The notes under the pieces are model-generated. The model had not been told where the DNA came from. It saw only the letters and a program-made list of their open reading frames with translations, and ran no database searches. The translations under genes were made by a program, and so were the position numbers. From Sapria himalayana (lineage: Eukaryota > Streptophyta > Magnoliopsida > Malpighiales > Rafflesiaceae): DNA of 64,000 nt. This document shows positions 11,383-25,402 of this stretch, piece by piece (the first letter of the stretch is position 1; every line of letters starts with the position of its first letter). Location: the NCBI GenBank assembly GCA_029783825.1, contig JAREIK010017162.1, positions 53,369-117,368 of the forward strand, read 5' to 3'.

Positions 11383-13100
11383 CTATCTATTTACCTATCT
11401 ATTAGTCTATCTATCTATCTATCTATCAATAATGTCTATCAATTTATCTATCAAACTATCTATCAAACTCTCTATCAATCTGTATATCAATGTGTCTTTC
11501 AATCTTTCGATCAATTTATCTTCAATAATCTATTTATCTATCTATATAAACATGTCTATCAATCTATCTATATATCTATCTATATATGTATCTATTTGTC
11601 TATATATCTCTCTATCTATGAATTCATTTATCTATCAATCAGTCTATCAATCTATATATCTATTAATATATATATCAATTTGGCTATCTATATATCATTG
11701 TATTTGATTTCTATTTGTCTATATATGTGTCTATCTTTCAATCTAATTATCTATCTATATAACTATCTATATGTCTATCTATATATCTATCTATCTATTT
11801 ATCTATCTCTTCTATTTGTTCATCTATATATCTATCTATTTTTCTATCTATGTGTCTGTCTATCAATTTATCAATCAATCTATCTATTTATATATCTCTC
11901 TATCTAACTATCTATCTATTTTTCTAACTATATGTCTATCTATCTTTATACCTATCTGTATGTTTAATTATATATCATTCTATCTATCTATCTATTGATC
12001 TATTAGTCTATATATGTATATCTATATGTAAATCTTTATATCTATGTATCTATTTATCTATTTGTCTATCTTTTTCTATCTATCTATATATCTATCTATA
12101 AAATAATATATTTATCTATCTATCTATATGTATATCTATCTATCGATCTACCTATCTATCTGTTTGTCTATATATTTATAAATCTATTTATTTATCTATC
12201 TGTCTATATGTCTGTCTGTCTTTTTTCCATCTAACTTTATTTTTATATGTTTCTCTATATGTCTATCAATATATCTATCTAACTATTTTTCTATTTGTCT
12301 CTCTATATGTCTATATATATCTCTACCTATCTGTGTATCTATTTATCAAAATATCTATTTATCTATATGTCTATTTCTTTGACTATATATATATATATAT
12401 ATATCTATATGTTTATATATATATATCAATATGTCTGTCAATCTATCTATCTATATTTATGTCCATATATTCTATATTTATCTTTATAATAATATATCTA
12501 TCTATCTATATGTAAATCAATCAAACAATCTATCTGTCTATATATCTATCTATCTATGTATCTGTTTATATATCTGTATATCATTCTATATATAAATCTT
12601 TCTATTATCAATCTATCAATCTATCTCTTTGTCTATCTTTCTATTTAGCTATGTATCTATCTATTGATCTATCTATTTATCTATCTATCTATCTATTCGT
12701 CTCTATGTCTATCTATCTTTCTTTATATCTATCTAGTCTATATATTTATTTTTCTATTTATCTATCTATCTATCTTTCTATCTATTTATTAATCTATCTA
12801 TTTAGTTGTCTATCTTTCTATCAATCTAACTATTAATCATTTTATTAATCTATATATTAATCTTTCTATCAATCTTTCTATCAATTTGTCTATAATTTGT
12901 ATATAAATCTATCTATCAATTTATTAATCTATTTGACTATTTATATATCTATATATCTATCTATCTATCTGTGAATTTTTATATATATCAATCAATCAGT
13001 TTGTCTATCTTTCTATTAATCTATCTATAAATTTTACTATCCATCTACCTATCTAATAATTTATCTTTCTATCTGTCTATCTATATATCTATCTATATGT

Positions 13101-13144
<44 letters not shown>

Positions 13145-13180
13145 ATTGATCTATTTTTTACTTATCTCTACTATTTTTTC

Positions 13181-13211
<31 letters not shown>

Positions 13212-15054
13212 ATCTATCTTTTTGTCTATCTATTTATATATTTATCTATCTAAATATATGTCTATCTATCTAACTATCTATTTATTTATATATCCATATG
13301 TCTATCTATCTTTATCACTATCTATCTATCTTTTTAACTTTTTATATGTCTACATATCTATCTATCTATTTGTGTATATATATATATATCTGTATATCTA
13401 TTTATCTATCTATCTATTTATCTTTCTATCTATCTGTCTATTTTTTTGTCTATCTATCTGGATATCTATATATCAGTTTGTATAATAATATACCTATCTA
13501 TTTATATATATGTATATCTATCTATCTATCTATTTGTCTATATGTTTGTTTGTCTTTTGCCTATCTAACTTTTTATTTATCTATATATCTATCTATCTTT
13601 TTATCTAACAATTTATCTATTCGTCTATCTATATGTCTATTTATCTTTATACATATCTAAATATCTATTTATCTATCTATCTATATATCTTTCTACCTAT
13701 CTATCTATCTATAAAACTATATATTTATATATTTTTCTATATATTTGCATATATATATATATATATCTGTCTGTCTATCTATTAATATATCTATCTATCT
13801 ATACGTACGTGTGTGTGTGTGTGTGTATCAATCTATGTATGTATGTATCTATTTATCTATCTAATAGTCTATCTATTTATATATATGTCTATATGTCTGT
13901 CTGCTTTTCTATTTATCTCTCTGTCTATTTATCTGTATATCTATCTATTTTTCTTTCTATCTATCTATTTGTCTATCTGTCTAACTATATGTCTATCTTT
14001 TTATCTATCTATCTATTGATCTAACTATCTATGTATTTGTCTACCTATCTATATGTCTATATGTCAATCTATCTGACTATCTATCATGTCTATATATCTA
14101 TCTTTTTTTATCTATCTATATATCTATGTACCTATCTATCTATATTTTTATCTATCTTTCTATCAATCTTTCTATATATCTAATTATCAATCTATATATC
14201 AATCTATCTTTTGATATTTATATCTATCTATCTATCAATCTATATTTCAACATGTCTTTAAATCTATATTAGAATATTTCTATATATTTGTCTATCTATT
14301 TCTCTAACTATTTTTCTATCAATTTTGCTATATATCTATGTATCTTTCTATCTATCAAACTATTTATTTATCTTTCTATCAATCTATCTATATTTTTGTC
14401 TATCTATATGCCTATTATCTGTCTATCTATATATCTATTTATAAGTCTATCTATAGTCAATTTATAGATCTACTAATCTATCAATCTCTATGTCCATCTA
14501 TCAATCTTTCTATCAATATATCTATTAAACTTTCTATCATTTTATTTATCAAGCTTTATTTAAATCTCTTTATTTATTTATCTATCTATTTATATATCAA
14601 TCTATCTATCTATCTTTTTATGTATCAGTTTATTGATATGTGTATTTATCTATTTATCTATCTATTTATCTCTCTATCTATATTGCTATCTATCTATCTC
14701 TCTATCTATATAGATGTCTATCAATCTATTTATCAATTAATCAATCTATCTATCTATCCAACTTTTTATTTATCTATCTTTCTGTGTATCTATATGTCTG
14801 TGTAATTATCAATCTGTTTATCTATATATCTATCTGTCTACCATGCTATTTGTCTTTTTTTCTATCAATTTGACTATATATCTTTTTATCTATTTATATA
14901 TCTGTATATCATAAAATCTATCTATTTATTTATCTATCTTTCTATTTATCAATCTATCAATCTATTTATCCATCAATCTATATATCTATATGTCTATCTT
15001 TCTGTATATCTATATATCTATGTATCTATTTATTAATCGATATATCTATCTATC

Positions 15055-15875
15055 TATTTATCAATAAGTCTATCAATATGTCTATCAATCTATTGATAAA
15101 TGTGTCTTGTAATCTTTCTATTAATCTATATATAAATCATTTTATCAATCTGTCTATCTTTCTATCAATCTATTTGTCTATATTTCTATCTATCTATTTA
15201 TTGATCTATATATTAATTAGTCTATCAATATCTCTATATATCTCTTTATCTATCTATATCTCTGTCTATCTATCTATGTATCAATATATCTATTTTCTTT
15301 TTTATCTGTCTAATATTCTATATATATATATATATATGTCTATCTATCTATTATCTACATGCCTTTCTATATGTTTGTCTATCTATCTATCTATTTATCT
15401 GTCTATCTATCAATATGTCTAAATTTCTATATATATATATATATGTATGTATGCTTATCTATCTATGTATCTATATATTTATGTATCTTTTTATCAATGT
15501 GTATATCTATCTATTTATCAATAAGTCTATCAATCAATTTAGCAATCTATCTATCAATCTATCAAAAATTATGTCTACCAATCTTTCTATGAATCTATAT
15601 ATAAATTTTTTTATCAATCTGTCTATCTATCTGTCAATCTATTTGTCGATATTTCTGTCTATTTATCTATTAATCAATCTTGCTATCAATCTGTATATTG
15701 ATCTATCTATCAATATATCTATCAATATCTATATATATCTCTCTATCTATCTATGTATCAATATATCTATTTGTCTTTCTATCTATCTAATATCCTATCT
15801 ATCTATCTAACTATCTATATGAATATCTATCTATTACCTATATTCCTTTTTATATGTCTATCTATCTATCTGTCA
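15055..15875 (+). repeat. About 460-bp direct duplication within the array
   Basis: TATTTATCAATAAGTCTATCAAT at 15055 recurs at 15512 (offset 457), and the following 350 bases match in order: a TCTATATATAAAT word, ATGTATCAATATATCTATTT, a CTAATATYCTAT word, a CCTTT...TATATGT word and a final TATCTGTC. The copies differ by many substitutions and a few indels. Confidence 0.75.
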
Positions 15876-15993
15876 ATCTATCTATCTATCTATCTATCTT
15901 TCTAACTGTATTTCTATATATCTATCTATCTATCATTATATCTATTTATATATCTGTCTGTCTATCTTTCTGTATATCTATTTTTCTATATAT

Positions 15994-16094
<101 letters not shown>

Positions 16095-18662
16095 TATCTT
16101 TTTGTCTATCTATCTATCTATCTATATATATGTTTATCAATCTATCTATCTATTTGTCTATCTTTCTATCTATCTATCTGTCTGTGTGTGTGTGTGTGTG
16201 TGTATTTGTCTGTCTGTCTATCTTTCTATATATCTATCTATCTATATGTCTATCTATCTATCTATATGTTTATCTATCTATCTATCTATCATTCTATCTA
16301 TCTATCTATCTATTAATCTATTTATCAATCTTTCTATCAATCTTTGGATTAATCTATCTTTCGATATGTCTATCAATCTGTCTATATATTTATATATCTA
16401 TCTATCTATTTATCTATCTATCTCTTCATCTATTTATTTATTTATTGACTTTTTGTCTATCTAACAATCAATCTATATGTCGTTCAATTTTATATTTATC
16501 TCAATATCCATTTGTCCATCTATTTGTCTATCTATATATCTATCTATTTTTCTATCTATCTATCTATCTATCTATTTTGAATCTATCTATTTGTCTATTT
16601 ATCTATCTATCTATCTATTTGTCTATCTATTTGGCTATCTATTATGTATATATAGATATATATCTAACTATATATATATATATATATATCTATATATCTA
16701 TATCTATCTTTTTGTCTATCTATATATCTATCTATATATCTATCAATATCTCTATCTATCTGTCTATTAATTTTTCAATCTATTTATCTATCAATCTTTC
16801 TATCATTCTATTTATTAATATTTCTATCAATCTGTTTATCAATCTATCTTTCAATATGTATATCTAAATATATATCTATTTATATATAATCTATTTATAT
16901 ATCTATCTTTCTATTTATTTATTTATGTATTTTTTATGTGTATCTATTTGTTTATAAATCAATTTATCTATCTATTTATCTATATATCTATTTGTCTATC
17001 TATCTCTCTATATAACTATCTATCTATCTGTCTGTCTATCTATCTGTCTGTATGTCTGTCTGTCAATCTATCAGTCTATATATATGTCTATCTAGATGTA
17101 TATCAATCTATTTATCAATGTCTATTAATCTATCAATCAAACTATCTATCTTTCTATCTACCTATCTATATGTCTATCTTTCTGTGAATATTCTATTTGT
17201 CACTTTATTTGTGTATCTGACTATCTATCTTTTTATCTATCTGTCTATCTATATATCTAGCTATTTATTTATCTATGTATATATCTATCTATCTATCTAT
17301 CTCTCCATCGATATATCTATTTATCAATCTATCTATCTATTTATCAATCAATCTATCTATTTATCTATTTATCTATATATCTTTATATGTATCTATCTAT
17401 CTATTTATTTGTCTATCTATCTTTCTCTATATAAATGTCTTTTAATCTGTCTATCAAACTATCTATCAATATGTCTATCAATATGACTATTAGTCTGTTG
17501 ATCAGATAATCTATCAATTTGATAATCTATCCATCTATCTATTAATCTATTTGTCTATTAATCAATTTGTCTATCAATCTGTATATCAATCTTTCTATAT
17601 ATCTATGTATCTATTTATTTATGTATCTATATATCTATTTGTCATTTATCTGTCTAATAATTTATCTATATATTAATCTATCTATATTTTTTTCTATATA
17701 TCTATATATATGCATTTCTATATGTCTATCTATCTTTTTATCTAACTATCTGTCTATCTCTATATCTATCTATTTATCTATCAATCTATCTATCTCTCTA
17801 TTAATCAATATATATATATATATGTCTATCTAATTATATATCAATATATCAATCTATCTGTCTTTCTTTCTATCTTTATATCTGTCTGTCTATCTACATG
17901 TCTATTGATCTATCAATCTATCTATTTATCAATCTATACATCTATGCCTGTATCTATCTATCTATATATCTACCTATAAATCTATCCCTGTATCTATCTA
18001 TTTATATATCTACTTATCTATCTATCTATATGTCTATATTTATGTATATATATCATTTTATATATCTTTTTATCTATCATTCTATCTAATTGTCTATCTT
18101 TCTATTTATCTATTTATTATATATCTATTTATCTATCTGTATAATAATATATCTATCTATCTATTAATATATCGATCTATCTGTCTGTCTTTTTATCCAT
18201 CTATATGTCTATCTATCTATCTATCTAACCATTTTTCATTCTATCTATCTATCTATCTATTAATCTTTCTATCATTCTTTCTATCAATATGTCGATCAAT
18301 CTATCTTTCAATCTATCTATCTATCTATATATCAATCTATATGTCTGTCTATCTATTTGTCTATCTATCTTTCTATGAATCTATCTATCTATCAATCTGT
18401 CTATTAATCTATCTATATATCTATATATATGTCTACGTATATATTTGTCTATCTATCTATCAGTTAGTTTATCTATTTGTCTATCTAAATAACTATCTAT
18501 GTACTTATTTATTTGTCTATTTATTTATTTATCTTTCTTCCTATCTATCCACCTATTTGTCTATATAAATATATTTATCTATCTAAATATTTATCTATCT
18601 ATTTATCTGACTATCTATCTATCTATTTTTCTATCTATCTATTTATTTATCTTTCATCTATC

Positions 18663-18699
<37 letters not shown>

Positions 18700-20260
18700 A
18701 TCTATGTATCTATCTATTTATCTATCTATCTACTATCTATCTATTATCAATCTATCTATCAATATTAAAATCAAACTATTTATCCATTGTCTATATATCG
18801 GTCTATCTATATGTCTATCTATATGTCTATCTATATATCTATAAGTCTGTCTATCTAATTATCTGACTGGTAGTATGCTTGTCTGCCTGTCTATTTGCCT
18901 ATTTATTTTTCTATCTATATTTCTATCTATCTATCCATCTAAATATTTTCTATCTATTAATCTATCTTTCAATTTAATAATCTATTTATCTATTTGTCTA
19001 TCCATCTGTCTATCTAACTATCTATCTATCTATATATCTATTTATATATCTATTTATATATCTGTCTATAATTTTTCTTACTTTATGTTTATCAATATGT
19101 CTACTAGTTAATCTATAAATCTATCTATTTATCTAGCTGTTTGTTTATCTAACAATTTATTTATTTGTTTTTCTATGAGTATATCTTTGTCTCTGTGAAT
19201 ATATTGATCTTTCTATCTGTCTCTTTGTCTCTCTATATGTTAGTTTGTCTATCTGTGCATCTATATATTTTACTTAACAATTCTCTATCTTTATGTCTAC
19301 TATACTATCCATATAATTGAATGTCTATATGCTTGACTGTATGTCTACCTAACTATTTGTCTACATAATTAGCTGTGTGTATATCTATCTATTAGACTGT
19401 ATGTCTATCTATCTGTCTGTTAGTCCGTTAGTATGTTAGTCTATTAGTCTACAAGTCTATCAGTTTGTCAATCTTTCAATTAGTCAGTTTATCTATTTTG
19501 TCTGTGTCCATCTGTCTATCTATTTATCTATTTATCTATTTATATATCTCTTTATCTTCCTATCTATCTCTCTATCTCTCTATCTATATATTTTTTTTAT
19601 CTATTTCTCTATTTATCTATCTATCTATCTCTCTATCTCATTATCTCTCTATATTTCTATCATTCTATCTCTTTTTTATCTATCTCTTTATCTATATATA
19701 TATATATCTCTTTCTCTCTCTCTCTCTCTATATATTTCTATCTCTCTATCACTCAAACTTTCTATCTTTTTATCTTTGCATCTATTTATCTTTCTATGTC
19801 TCTATCTCTCTACCTCTCTTTCTCTATATCTATCTACATACTTACCAACTTAACTAGCTACATTCCTACCTAGCTATCTCTTTATCTATCTAACTTCTTG
19901 TCCATCTATCTATCTCTCTATCTCTCTATCTTTCTATCTATATATCTATCTATCTGTCTATCAGCCATTCTATCTATATGGCTATCTATCTATTTTGCTA
20001 TCTTTCTTTCATTTTTCTATCTATCTGTCAATCTCTTTATCTGCATATCTAACTATTTGTCTATCTATCTATCTATCTATATATCTACCTACCTATTTAT
20101 CTATCTATCTATCTATCTATCTGTCTTCTATATATTTATCTATCTATCAATTTTTCTGTCTATCTGTCTATATTTCTATATGTTTATCTATATATATGTC
20201 TATCTGTCTAATTGTCTATCTATCTATCTATCTATCTATCTGTATTTCTTTATATCTGCT

Positions 20261-20272
20261 GATCTATCTATC
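20261..20272. repeat. Target-site duplication of LINE B, left copy
   Basis: GATCTATCTATC directly precedes the T run of the LINE B poly(A) tail and matches GATCAATCTATC at the other end in 11 of 12 bases. GATC is uncommon in the array, which makes the match more meaningful than a TATC-only word. Confidence 0.6.
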
Positions 20273-21462
20273 TTTTTTTTTTGTAAAATATTATTTTATT
20301 AATAATAACCCTCTCTTTTGGCGGAGGAATACCATTAATACAAACTATCATCTACCCTTAGCCCTTTTACACCCATTCTTCAAATAAAATAAAATACATT
20401 TGACCAATCTAATAAAATATAATTTTATTTGTGCAATGGCTATGCTAATCTATGACCCCTATCTTTACTTTTTTGTCCAATAAGCAATTCCTTCTGGGGG
20501 TTAATGACTATCCTTATAATGATAGCTTATCCCTTGTATTGCTTTAACAATCTTTCAATGAGTATAATAAGCTTTATTTTTCTTCTTTCTATATTTCGGT
20601 GCTTTATCAGTTTCTTATCTCTTTAAATCTGAGTGTAATTCTCCCTCCAGCATTTTTAGCTAACTCCTTCCACTATATTATACTGATGACTGGGATTTTG
20701 AACATCTTTATAAGCTGTCCTCCCATGTAATTAATTATTGAATGCTATTATTTATATTCATTCACCTGCACTTTTTTCCTACACAAGATCAAATCTATTA
20801 TACAGATTGCATCAGACTTAAATCAATTATCAATTTGACTAGTATTCCCCCTTGCCTGTTCAAATCAATTATCAATATGACTTGAAGCATCAGGAACAGC
20901 TCCATTGCAGTTCTGATTTATTTGAAATGTTCTGCTTTCTTCCATCTTTTTGCTTTTCATTCCTTCACTATCCTCTTTAACTTATACAGAATTGACCTAT
21001 TTAATACAGACTTCCTATATACAACAGAAACAGACTTCCAGCAACTACCAGCAACGCACACTTAATAACACAGACCTCCAGAATAGCACAGACTTCCAGC
21101 ATATATAATACCCGCTACTAGTAATACCATTTAAACATATCTAGCTTTCCAATCATAATCAAACTATGGACAAGCAGAATATGTACCTACAGATCATACT
21201 ACATTTATATATCCATTATCTTTTCCCAAACCAGTCCCCTGATGTTATTTCAATTAATTTCAATTTATTCCTTCTTTCTACCTGTAGAAAACAAGAAAAG
21301 CAGAAAAATACAAACAGAAAAAACAAAAGCCACTTACCTTATCTCAATCGCCCCTCAGGACCAGGGTTATCTTTTATACGGGCTTATTTTCCTATTTGAA
21401 TGGAAAGTTCTAATTAATATTTTTATTTTTTATAATATAATGAAACTCTTTACTATCAAGTT
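20273..21462 (-). other. LINE B 3' untranslated region and poly(A) tail
   Basis: Non-coding by appearance. It shares with LINE A the near-terminal + strand motif CTCTTTTGGCGGAGGAATAC and several AT-rich words, and ends in ten T on the + strand. The region is long (about 1.2 kb), as in LINE A (about 1.07 kb). Confidence 0.7.
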
Positions 21463-22095
21463 TTAATATTCCAGTAAATTTTTTGGTAAATTTACTTCAT
21501 TATAATCCTGATCACCTTTCTTTTTTCCCTCTTTAGCTAAAATATCTGCTAATGCATTTGCCTCTCTAAAAATGTGCTTTATAGAAAAGTTTAACAATTT
21601 CATATCATTTAAAATATCCTCTATGTCATCTTCATATTTCCACATCATAGTCTACTTTTTGATTAAATTAACCACAACTTTCGAATCTATTTGAATATCT
21701 ATATTTTTAATTTCTTGTTTTCTACATAACTTAATACCCTCTCTTAAAGCTAATATCTCAGCATGAACGGTCGAGGATGCTTGCATCTTTCTACTAAAGG
21801 CTAATATTAGCCGTCCTTTCGAGTCTCTAATAACTCCTCCACCTCCTACTTCGCCCATATCTCTATCGAAGCTACCATCTGTGTTTAGAGCTATCCTTCC
21901 TTGAGGTGGTTTTTCCCATTTTATACATATTACTTTAAAATGTTTAGGTTGATGTTCTTTTAGATTCCAAAAAATTAAAGTTTCTTTATCCCTCTTCGAG
22001 CCTTGACTTTTTATAGGGTACAATTCTGAAATTTTACTTGTTTCTTCTTTAATATCTTTCCAGATATCTTCTATTATCATCTTATGACCTTCGAA
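21463..22095 (-). pseudogene. LINE B RNase H domain
   Basis: C-terminal RNase H of ORF2. The motifs are LNTDGSFDRDMG (first Asp), VGGGGVIRDSKG, VHAEILAL (Glu), IDIQIDSKVVV (second Asp) and FREANALADILAKEG (final Asp), so all catalytic acids are present. A TAG at 21652-21654 interrupts the frame between the third and fourth motifs, and the frame continues past it without a shift. The domain begins after KWEKPPQGRIA. The natural end is a TAA at about 21463. Confidence 0.9.
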
Positions 22096-22974
22096 TCAAC
22101 TTTTATTTCTAGCCTTCCAAATGCACCAGATAACTAATAATGGCACATTAATTTTAATCCATTTCTGCACTGGACTATAAACTTTTAGGTTAATCCATTT
22201 CTGAAGCCTACATTTCAAGTTTAGAAGTTCATATTTTAAATTCATTTCTAAACCTAGTCTTTTCCATAGCTCCGCTGCTACTCTCCCGTGTGAAAGGAGA
22301 TGATCCAATGTTTCAATTTCATTTAAGCAACACTCGCATCTAGATACGAGTTTAATACCTTTTTTCTTTAAATTATTATCAATTGGGATAATATTAGATA
22401 AAACTTTCCCCATACAAGTTTTAATTTTTTGTGGATTATCATTATTCCAAGCCCATTTGAATAATTTATGTTCTTTTAACTTTTTTCTTAATTCATTTTT
22501 AATCATTTTTAGTGAGAATGCTCCATCCAAGCTTAAATTCCATTTCCATCCTTTTTTAGTAAGTGTATAAAATCTATCAACTAATTCTTTTTGCTTAAGC
22601 ATTTGTGTCCATATCTGTGAACACATACTTTTATTCTTTACTTTAATGATATCATCCTTAATACAATATTTTGCCCTCATAAATTTTGACCATAGGCTAT
22701 TATTTTCTTTCAACCTCCACCATCTCTTGCTTGCACTTGCTTTTGCTAAATCCATAAGATTTACAAAACCCAATCCAGCTTCTTGAACTGGGTAGCATAA
22801 GTCTCTCCATTTTTTCCAATGTAATTTATATTTACCCTTTTTTTCCCCATAGAAAGTTAGCTAATTTTTTTTCGATTTTTTTAATAATACAAATTGAAGG
22901 TTGAATTATCATAATATTATGCATTAGAAGACTTTCTAAAACGTGTTTTATTAAAGTAATTCTACCCCCCATAC
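22096..22974 (-). pseudogene. LINE B connector with zinc-binding domain
   Basis: It carries the same motif series as LINE A: LHWKKWRDLCYPVQEAGLGF, WWRLKENNSLWSKFMRAKY, then SRCECCLNEIETLDHL as the zf-RVT-like Cys/His cluster, and WCIWKARNKS. An in-frame TGA at 22096-22098 follows ARNKS where LINE A has Arg (ARNKSRFE), so a CGA to TGA change is likely. A frameshift after FLWGKKG (near 22840) separates it from the RT thumb. Confidence 0.88.
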
Positions 22975-24127
22975 TTAAGTATTCCTCTTTTCATCCCGAG
23001 ATTTTTTTTTTATTTTATTTAATAAAAATTCTAAATATATTATCTTAAGTTTACCTTCATATATCGGGCAGCCCAAATAGATCATTTCTTTTTTATTATG
23101 AGAGAAGCCTAAAATGTTTTTGATTTTATGAGCTAATGCAATTGGAGCCTTATGTGATATCATGTATTGGCATTTTTTTATTTAATTTTTGACATGTTTC
23201 TTCCTCCATGCATTTCAATAAGTTCATCATATTATGTAGTGATTTGCTACTGTCATTAGTGAATATAATTACATCATCTGCATATGCAAGACAACTCACT
23301 AATGGAGTGTTCCTCGGCTGTCTGAATGTGTCTATCCTACCCTTCCTCATTTTATCTTTAAGGTTAACTATTAAGAGTTCCAGATAAATGTTAAATAATG
23401 ATGGTGAAAGTGGATCACCCTGTCTTAAACCTCTAACTGAAATTATTTCTTCTCCTACCTTTCCATTTGTGATAATTCTAGCCCATGTATTAGAAATATA
23501 TCTATAAATCAAATCTATCCATGTTTCGGAGAAACCCATCTTTCTCATGATAGAACAGAGAATGCTCCATTCTACTCTATCAAAATCCTTGGATATATCC
23601 AATTTTATAATAACATTTTGCCCTCTTGATTTGGATCCTATTTCTCTACTCATCTCTTTAGCCAAGCATATATTTTCCATTATTAATCTATTTTTCATAA
23701 AACCGGTTTGTTCTTTAGAAATAATTTTAGGTAAAATTGAATTTAATCTATTTTGTAAAATTTTAGAAACAATTTTGTAAATAGTGTTGCATAGGCTTAT
23801 TGGTCTAAAATCTTCTCCTTTCTGCGAATTCTCTATTTTAGGTATAAAAATAATATGAAAACTTCCCCATTTTTTTCTAAATTCAGCCCCACAAAATATA
23901 CTATTAAGCACTTTTTCTATATCCTTCTTTATTATATCCCAACAGGCTTGGAAAAAATAGTTGTTCCATCCATCTGGTCCAGCTGTACTATCTTGGTTCA
24001 TACTATATATCGATGTTTTGATTTCATCTTCTTCTAGATGCTTAGTAAGCATGTTATTATCTTCTATGGTGATTTTATTTTCTATGTTTTTTAAAAGTGA
24101 ATTTCCTTTTAGTTCTCTTGTTCCACT
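22975..24127 (-). pseudogene. LINE B reverse transcriptase domain
   Basis: A complete RT domain by motif content: AGPDGWNNYFFQACW, FRPISLCNTIYKIVSKIL, EQTGFMKNR, IKLDISKDFDRVEW (catalytic Asp region), GLRQGDPLSPSLF, and the YADD box in CLAYADDVIIF (23273-23284). It is one open frame from the stop at 24128 to about 23150. There a homopolymer frameshift (A run in NKKKCQY) moves it to a second frame carrying ISHKAPIALAHKI and IYLGCPIYEG, and another shift near 22985 leads to LSMGGRITLIKHVLESLL. It copies element RNA at the nicked target in target-primed reverse transcription. Here it is dead. Confidence 0.93.
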
Positions 24128-25321
24128 TTATTGATTTTCAAAAAATTTTGTGAAATAGTTTTGAATGTCTGAATCTTTTTCAAGCCATTCTTGCCTATTA
24201 TCTTTAATATCTCTAATTCTATGTTTCTGATATTTTAACTTAGCTATTTTTTGAAAAAACTTTGTATTTTTATCCCCTTCTTTAAGCCATTTAATTTTAG
24301 ATTTTTGTTTCCAAAAAACCTCTTCCATTAATATTTTTAGATTTAATTCTGCTTGTGCTTTACTAAGAGCACTTCTATTATCTATATTTTGAGTTTTTTC
24401 AAATTCTATTTCTCTTTTTAATACTAGTTCCTCTGCATCTTTTATATTTTTTATTATATTCCCAAAAGTATCTTTATTCCACTTTTTTAATTCAACTTTT
24501 AATCTACTCAACTTATTATTTAATATTTGAATAGGATTTCCTAATGTCTCTTTATTCCAAGACTGTTTCACCATCTTTAAAAAATCATGGTGTAAACACC
24601 AAGAATTCTGGAATCTAAAGGAACCTCCTATATGAGTAGATTTTTTAATCATGATTAATAATGGGCTGTGATCATAGCAGATTCTGTTTAAGTGCTTCAC
24701 TTCTGTAGAGCCAACTTGATCTAGCCATTTAAAATTAAATAAAACTCTATCCAGTCTCGCCCATATTGTGCCTTTTTTCCTCCAGTTGTTACATCATGTA
24801 AACTGTGAGCCTAAAAATTTAGCTTTTATTAAATTTGTTTTATTTATTATATCATTAAAGTGAGACATCCCTCCTTTATTAGGTGTCCTACCACCCTTCT
24901 TTTCTTTAATGCTTCGAACTATATTAAAATCTCCACCGATAATCCAAGGCTTTTTTTCCATCAAAATTTTAATCATTTCCTCCCATAATTCTTTTCTCTC
25001 TTCTCTTTTATTCTTTGCATAAATTATTGTTATTATTTCATTTTCATCTTGACTTAAGCTAAAGTTTATTAATTGATTAGTTTCTTTTAATATTTTTATA
25101 TGTAAGTTATCTTTCCATAAGATCCAAATTTTTCTATTATTATTATCATACCCATTTTCAAATCCTAATAAATTACTATAATAATTTAGATGAGCTTTAT
25201 CCACCATAGGTTCAGCTATCGAAATTAGATTAATTTTATGCATATATATTAGTTTTTTTAATCTATTTCTTGAGGGGGGGTTTGCTATTCCCCTAATATT
25301 CCAATAGATGTACTTATACAT
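24128..25321 (-). pseudogene. LINE B endonuclease domain and linker
   Basis: N-terminal part of ORF2. It starts YIYWNIRGIANPPSRNRLKK, typical for plant L1 exonuclease-endonuclease-phosphatase domains, followed by ISIAEPM (the metal-binding Glu region), PWIIGGDFNIV (catalytic Asp/Asn) and, after a stop, IWARLDRVL and YDHSPLL (catalytic Asp-His). The enzyme nicks target DNA to start insertion. An in-frame TGA at 24794-24796 replaces the Trp of the usual SQFTW motif (here SQFT*CNNW), and an in-frame TAA at 24128-24130 (FFENQ*SGTREL) closes the linker. The start at 25321 was chosen because the homology starts there. Confidence 0.92.
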
Positions 25322-25402
25322 TTCTTATGGATTTAGCCTGTGCTCTAGTGGTGCATTTAGTTTCATATACCTTAATCAAATGCTTTTTTTTCATGCTTCT
25401 AG

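Noticed and set aside
8363..11393. CTATCTATTTA as a certain target-site duplication of LINE A
   Set aside because: Such words are frequent in the array, so the match cannot be told from chance; kept only as a possibility.
21166..21466. Two + strand frames of 74-77 aa
   Set aside because: They lie in the 3' untranslated part of LINE B on the opposite strand and show no known motif.
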